A stretch of DNA of 7,820 nt from positions 1-7,820 of the forward strand of contig JAGVPR010000294.1 in NCBI GenBank assembly GCA_020052115.1, given 5' to 3'. Both the position numbers and the translations under genes were made by a program. Origin of the DNA: Candidatus Eiseniibacteriota bacterium. Its GTDB lineage: Bacteria; Eisenbacteria; RBG-16-71-46; JAGVPR01. Every line of letters starts with the position of its first letter. The first letter of the stretch is position 1. The notes beneath the pieces are model-generated. The model had not been told where the DNA came from. It was given only the letters and a program-made list of their open reading frames with translations, and did not search any database. Positions 4,873 to 7,820 of this stretch are shown here, one piece after another.

Positions 4873-6084
4873 ATGGAATACCCGGTTTGGGTCGAAGTGG
4901 ATCTCGACGCCCTTCGCCACAACGTGGAAGCCGCGCGGCGGGATCTGGGAGCCGGCGTTCGGCTCTTGTTCGTCGTCAAGGCCGATGCATACGGGCATGG
5001 CGCGCGCGAGGTCTGCCGGTTCGCGCAGCACCTGGCCGTGGACATGTTCGGCGTGGCCACGCTGCACGAAGGGATCGAGCTTCGCGAGGCGGGCGTTCGC
5101 GCCCCGATCCTCATCCTCTCCCCGGCGCTCCCCTCGGAAGTGGAGGGGATCGTCCGCTACGATTTCCGCTCCTCCGCCGCGACGCCGGAGTTCGCCCGCC
5201 GGCTCTCTCGCGTCGCCGCCGCGCTCGGGCGCGAGTCGATCGTCCATATCGAGGTGGACACCGGCATGGGCCGGGGAGGCGTGCGGTACGAGGATGCCGT
5301 GAAGTTCATCCTCGAGACGGCCGGGTTGCCGGCGATCTCCATCGAGGGGGTCTATACGCACTTTCCGTCGAGCGACTCCGAAGATCTCTCTTTCGCCCGC
5401 GAGCAGCTCGAGCGGTTCGATCGCGTGGTGGCGCGACTCGAGGAGCGGGGATTCCGGCCGCTCTTGCTGCACGCCTCGAACAGCGCGGCGATTCTCAATC
5501 TGCCGCAGGCCTCCTTCGAGATGGTTCGCCCCGGGCTCCTGCTCTACGGCCATCTCCCGGCGCATCCGTCGCGCACGATAGATCTCGAGCCGGTGATGTC
5601 GTTCAAGAGCCGGCTCGTGCAGATCAAGGACGTGCCCGCGGGCGAGGGGCTTTCTTACGGCCGTACGTTTGTGACGCGGCGGCCCAGCCGCATCGGCGTC
5701 GTTCCGGTGGGCTACGGCCACGGATACCCTTTCGCGTCATCCAACCGCGGGGTCGTTCTCGTCGGCGGACGGCGCGTCCCCGTGGTGGGGCGCGTGACAA
5801 TGGACATCACGCTGGTGGATCTCACCGAGCTGCCATCGGTCTCTCTGGGAGATGAGGTCGTGATGCTCGGGTCGCAGGGCGAAGAGAGACTCGCGCTCGC
5901 CGAAGTGGCCCAGCGCGCCGACACGATCGGCTACGAGTTCCTTTGCTCGATCGGCAAGCGCGTGCCGCGCTCCTTTGTTTCGGGGCGCCAGGTGCGAAAG
6001 ACGGTAACGCTCATCGGAGATCACGATCCCGAGGCGCCGCAGCCGGCGGCTGGCTGGAAAGGCCTCGGACTCGTGGAGTCGTAG
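4873..6084 (+). CDS. alr: Alanine racemase (PLP-dependent)
   Basis: The 403-residue cytosolic enzyme interconverts L- and D-alanine, supplying D-Ala for peptidoglycan. The N-terminal TIM barrel carries the PLP lysine K36 in VVKADAYGHG, DTGMGRGG (129-136, with the conserved Arg134), H163 in YTHF, and R219 in MVRPG, which contacts the pyridine nitrogen. The C-terminal beta domain carries the opposite-face catalytic base Tyr262 in LSYGRT, VGRVTMD (305-311) and the gate Tyr354 in IGYEF. The order matches the Geobacillus enzyme closely. A conserved loop usually written GYADGY or GYGDGY reads GYGHGY here (280-285). About 25 residues at the C-terminus, after KTVTLIGD, are poorly conserved linker-like sequence. 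ATG 4873 follows AAGGAG (4862-4867) with a five-base spacer. deoB follows after 18 bases, so alr heads that operon. Confidence 0.94.
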   Translation: MEYPVWVEVDLDALRHNVEAARRDLGAGVRLLFVVKADAYGHGAREVCRFAQHLAVDMFGVATLHEGIELREAGVRAPILILSPALPSEVEGIVRYDFRSSAATPEFARRLSRVAAALGRESIVHIEVDTGMGRGGVRYEDAVKFILETAGLPAISIEGVYTHFPSSDSEDLSFAREQLERFDRVVARLEERGFRPLLLHASNSAAILNLPQASFEMVRPGLLLYGHLPAHPSRTIDLEPVMSFKSRLVQIKDVPAGEGLSYGRTFVTRRPSRIGVVPVGYGHGYPFASSNRGVVLVGGRRVPVVGRVTMDITLVDLTELPSVSLGDEVVMLGSQGEERLALAEVAQRADTIGYEFLCSIGKRVPRSFVSGRQVRKTVTLIGDHDPEAPQPAAGWKGLGLVES

Positions 6085-6102
6085 AGGGCCAGGATAGAAC
6101 GG

Positions 6103-7263
6103 ATGCGTTGCCTCCTCATCATTCTCGACGGCGTCGGCGTCGGGGAACTCCCCGACGCGGACCGCTACGGCGACCGGGGCAGCTCGACCCTGCCGAATCT
6201 GGCTCGCGCGCGTGGCGGCGTGCGTCTGCCGAACCTCGGCTCCCTTGGCCTCGGCAACATCGTGCCGATCGTGGGCGTCCCGCCGGAGGCCGCTCCGAAG
6301 GGCGCGCACGGGCGCATGGCCGAGAAGAGCCCGGGCAAGGACAGCACGACGGGTCACTGGGAGATCGCGGGACTCGTGACCGAGCGCGCGTTCCCGACCT
6401 ACCCGGACGGATTCCCGCGCGACATCGTGGACGCCTTCGAGGCCGGGATCGGCCGCGGCACGCTCGGCAACCTCGCCGCCTCGGGGACCGAGATCATCGA
6501 GCGGCTGGGCGACGAGCACGTTCGCACCGGCAAGCCGATCATCTACACTTCCGCCGACTCAGTCTTCCAGATCGCCACGCACGAGGAGGTCGTGCCGATC
6601 CGGCAGCTCTATGAGTATTGTCGGATCGCGCGCGGCATCCTGAGGGGCGAGCACGCGGTCGGCCGTGTCATCGCGCGTCCTTTCGCCGGCCCGAGCGGCA
6701 AGTACTACCGCACGCCTCGCCGGCACGATTTCTCGGTCGAGCCGGGCGGCGAGACCGTGCTCGATCGCCTCACCGCTGCGAATATCCCTGTGATCGCGAT
6801 CGGCAAGGTGAGCGACCTCTTCGCGGGGCGCGGGATCGGCGAGGCGATCGCCACCGAGAGCAACGCCGCGGGGGTGGAGGCCATGGTCGGCGCCATGAAG
6901 TCCGTGCGCCGAGGCCTCATCTTCGCGAACCTCGTGGACTTCGACATGCTCTGGGGGCATCGGAACGACGTCGAGGGGTTCGCGCACGGGCTCGAAGAGT
7001 TCGACGAGAGGTTCGAGGAGGTGCTCGGTCGCGCGGAGAGGGACGATCTTCTCGTGATCACCGCGGACCATGGAAACGATCCGACGACGGTCTCGACCGA
7101 CCATTCTCGCGAGTATGTGCCGTTGCTGGTCACGGGCCGCCGCGTGAGGGGCGGCGTGGATCTCGGCACGCGCGAGTCGTTCGCGGACGTCGGGGCCACG
7201 CTGGCCGAGGCCTTCGGCGTCACGCCGACCCTGGCCGGTCGCAGCTTTCTGAGGGAAATCTGA
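6103..7263 (+). CDS. deoB: Phosphopentomutase
   Basis: The 386-residue protein is a DeoB of the alkaline-phosphatase superfamily, which interconverts (deoxy)ribose-1-phosphate and (deoxy)ribose-5-phosphate downstream of nucleoside phosphorylases. Visible signatures are D9 in LDGVGVGE, the activating phospho-threonine T83 in DSTTGHWE (80-87), SADSVFQIA (150-158) in the cap domain, RRHDFSV (206-212), D281 and H286 in DFDMLWGHRND, D322-H323 in TADHGNDP and H334 in STDHSREYVP. These match the two-manganese site of the Bacillus cereus enzyme in order and spacing, and the length is typical. ATG 6103 follows AGGA (6091-6094). It lies 18 bases after alr, and its TGA overlaps the ATG of cdd (TGATG), so cdd is co-translated with it. 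This neighbourhood indicates deoxyribonucleoside catabolism rather than a purely biosynthetic role. Confidence 0.95.
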   Translation: MRCLLIILDGVGVGELPDADRYGDRGSSTLPNLARARGGVRLPNLGSLGLGNIVPIVGVPPEAAPKGAHGRMAEKSPGKDSTTGHWEIAGLVTERAFPTYPDGFPRDIVDAFEAGIGRGTLGNLAASGTEIIERLGDEHVRTGKPIIYTSADSVFQIATHEEVVPIRQLYEYCRIARGILRGEHAVGRVIARPFAGPSGKYYRTPRRHDFSVEPGGETVLDRLTAANIPVIAIGKVSDLFAGRGIGEAIATESNAAGVEAMVGAMKSVRRGLIFANLVDFDMLWGHRNDVEGFAHGLEEFDERFEEVLGRAERDDLLVITADHGNDPTTVSTDHSREYVPLLVTGRRVRGGVDLGTRESFADVGATLAEAFGVTPTLAGRSFLREI

Positions 7264-7646
7264 TGGACGGGGCCGGGCTCCTTCACGAGGCGCGCGAGGC
7301 GCTGCGGAACGCGCACGCGCCGTACTCGCGATTCCGCGTGGGCGCCGCCGCGCTCGCGTCCAGCGGAACGGTGTACCGCGGGTGCAATATCGAGAACGTC
7401 TCGTTCGGGCTCGGCCTGTGCGCGGAACGTGTCGCGGTGTTCTCCGCGCTGGCGGCCGGCGCCACGGAGATCGTTGCGGTCGCGATCACAACCGAGAGGG
7501 ACGAACTCGTCACACCCTGCGGCGCCTGTCGCGAAGTCCTCGCGACATTCGCGCCCAGGGCGCGGATCTTCCTCGCTGATCGCGGCGGGATGATCCGCGA
7601 GGTCGGGACCGCCGACTTGCTGCCGGGAAGGGAAGGGACGCTGTGA
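7263..7646 (+). CDS. cdd: Cytidine deaminase (small homotetrameric type)
   Basis: The 127-residue protein has the length of the tetrameric T-CDA class. The zinc and catalytic residues are visible: C53 and E55 in CAER, and C86 and C89 in PCGACR. Substrate-contacting N42 and E44 lie in CNIENVSFG (41-49), and the N-terminal PYSRFRVGAA (20-29) is characteristic. It deaminates cytidine and deoxycytidine to uridine and deoxyuridine in the cytosol, feeding pyrimidine nucleoside phosphorolysis and then DeoB. The ATG at 7263 shares one base with the deoB stop, and its TGA overlaps the GTG of the next gene, so three consecutive reading frames are coupled. No nucleoside phosphorylase gene is visible in the window; it would have to lie elsewhere or downstream. 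Confidence 0.95.
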   Translation: MDGAGLLHEAREALRNAHAPYSRFRVGAAALASSGTVYRGCNIENVSFGLGLCAERVAVFSALAAGATEIVAVAITTERDELVTPCGACREVLATFAPRARIFLADRGGMIREVGTADLLPGREGTL

Positions 7647-7820
7647 GCGAACGGTATCGGCCGGATTCTTCGCGGCCGCTCTCGCCCGCCGATCGCGAGG
7701 AACTGGTGCGCCTCATCACGCGGGAGGTGATGGCGCGACTTGCGAGCCCCGCGACCTCGTCTCCGGTGCGAGGGGACTCGCCGTTTCGGCCGGCACCGCC
7801 TGCCTCGCCCGCGACGTCGC
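7643..7820 (+). CDS. N-terminus of a protein with a BMC encapsulation-peptide-like helix, partial at right edge
   Basis: An open frame of 59 codons begins at GTG 7643, overlapping the cdd stop (GTGA), and continues to the window edge with no stop. After about 13 polar residues comes a predicted amphipathic helix, SPADREELVRLITREVMARL (residues 14-33), with hydrophobic positions L21, V22, L24, I25, V29, M30 and L33 forming one face and Arg/Glu between them. A Pro-, Ala- and Ser-rich low-complexity linker fills residues 34 to 59. A short helix plus flexible linker before a catalytic domain is the hallmark of encapsulation peptides on bacterial microcompartment enzymes such as PduP, PduL and DeoC-type aldolases. 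Given deoB and cdd upstream, a targeted deoxyribose-phosphate aldolase is my first guess, followed by aldehyde dehydrogenase or PduL. The catalytic domain is outside the window, so the identity is unproven. Confidence 0.7.
   Translation, partial: MSERYRPDSSRPLSPADREELVRLITREVMARLASPATSSPVRGDSPFRPAPPASPATS

Noticed and set aside
1..7820. CRISPR arrays, insertion sequences, integrase attachment sites or phage genes
   Set aside because: I saw no regularly spaced repeats, no transposase or integrase motifs and no long terminal inverted repeats.

Overview
The window is about 7.8 kb of GC-rich, tightly packed bacterial DNA with overlapping start/stop codons and frequent GTG starts. It holds no rRNA, tRNA, insertion sequence or CRISPR array that I can see. 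Nothing in it fixes the taxonomy. The gene content and style fit a GC-rich, probably uncultivated, deep-branching bacterium, for example a candidate phylum near the FCB or PVM groups. That placement is inference only.

The layout has four blocks. (1) Positions 1-1207, minus strand: a membrane-anchored 3D-domain protein (530-1207) overlaps by 4 bases a second membrane-anchored protein of unknown function that runs off the left edge (533 down to 1). (2) Positions 1208-3805, plus strand: a 470-base intergenic region carries a near-consensus sigma-70 promoter (TTGACC, 16-base spacer, TATAAT). It is followed by an agmatinase-family ureohydrolase and two tandem paralogous XRE-cupin regulators of the PuuR type, a likely self-regulated polyamine or guanidino-compound module. 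(3) Positions 3837-4655, minus strand: mazG, convergent with block 2 and divergent from block 4. (4) Positions 4873-7820, plus strand: alr (alanine racemase), deoB (phosphopentomutase), cdd (cytidine deaminase), then the first 59 codons of a further gene that overlaps cdd by 4 bases.

The most interesting signal is at the right edge. The last, truncated gene begins with a short amphipathic helix (about residues 14-33) followed by a Pro/Ala/Ser-rich linker. This is the usual architecture of an encapsulation peptide that targets an enzyme into a bacterial microcompartment (BMC). The two genes before it handle deoxynucleosides: Cdd deaminates (deoxy)cytidine and DeoB converts deoxyribose-1-phosphate to deoxyribose-5-phosphate. 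The simplest prediction is that the truncated gene encodes a BMC-targeted enzyme such as deoxyribose-phosphate aldolase (DeoC), an aldehyde dehydrogenase or PduL, at the entrance of a sugar-phosphate-utilizing type BMC locus just outside the window. No shell protein is visible inside the window, so this remains a testable inference.

Smaller signals include a perfect 8-bp inverted repeat abutting the mazG Shine-Dalgarno, mutually exclusive RNA hairpins upstream of the agmatinase promoter, and an extended -10 promoter for alr.
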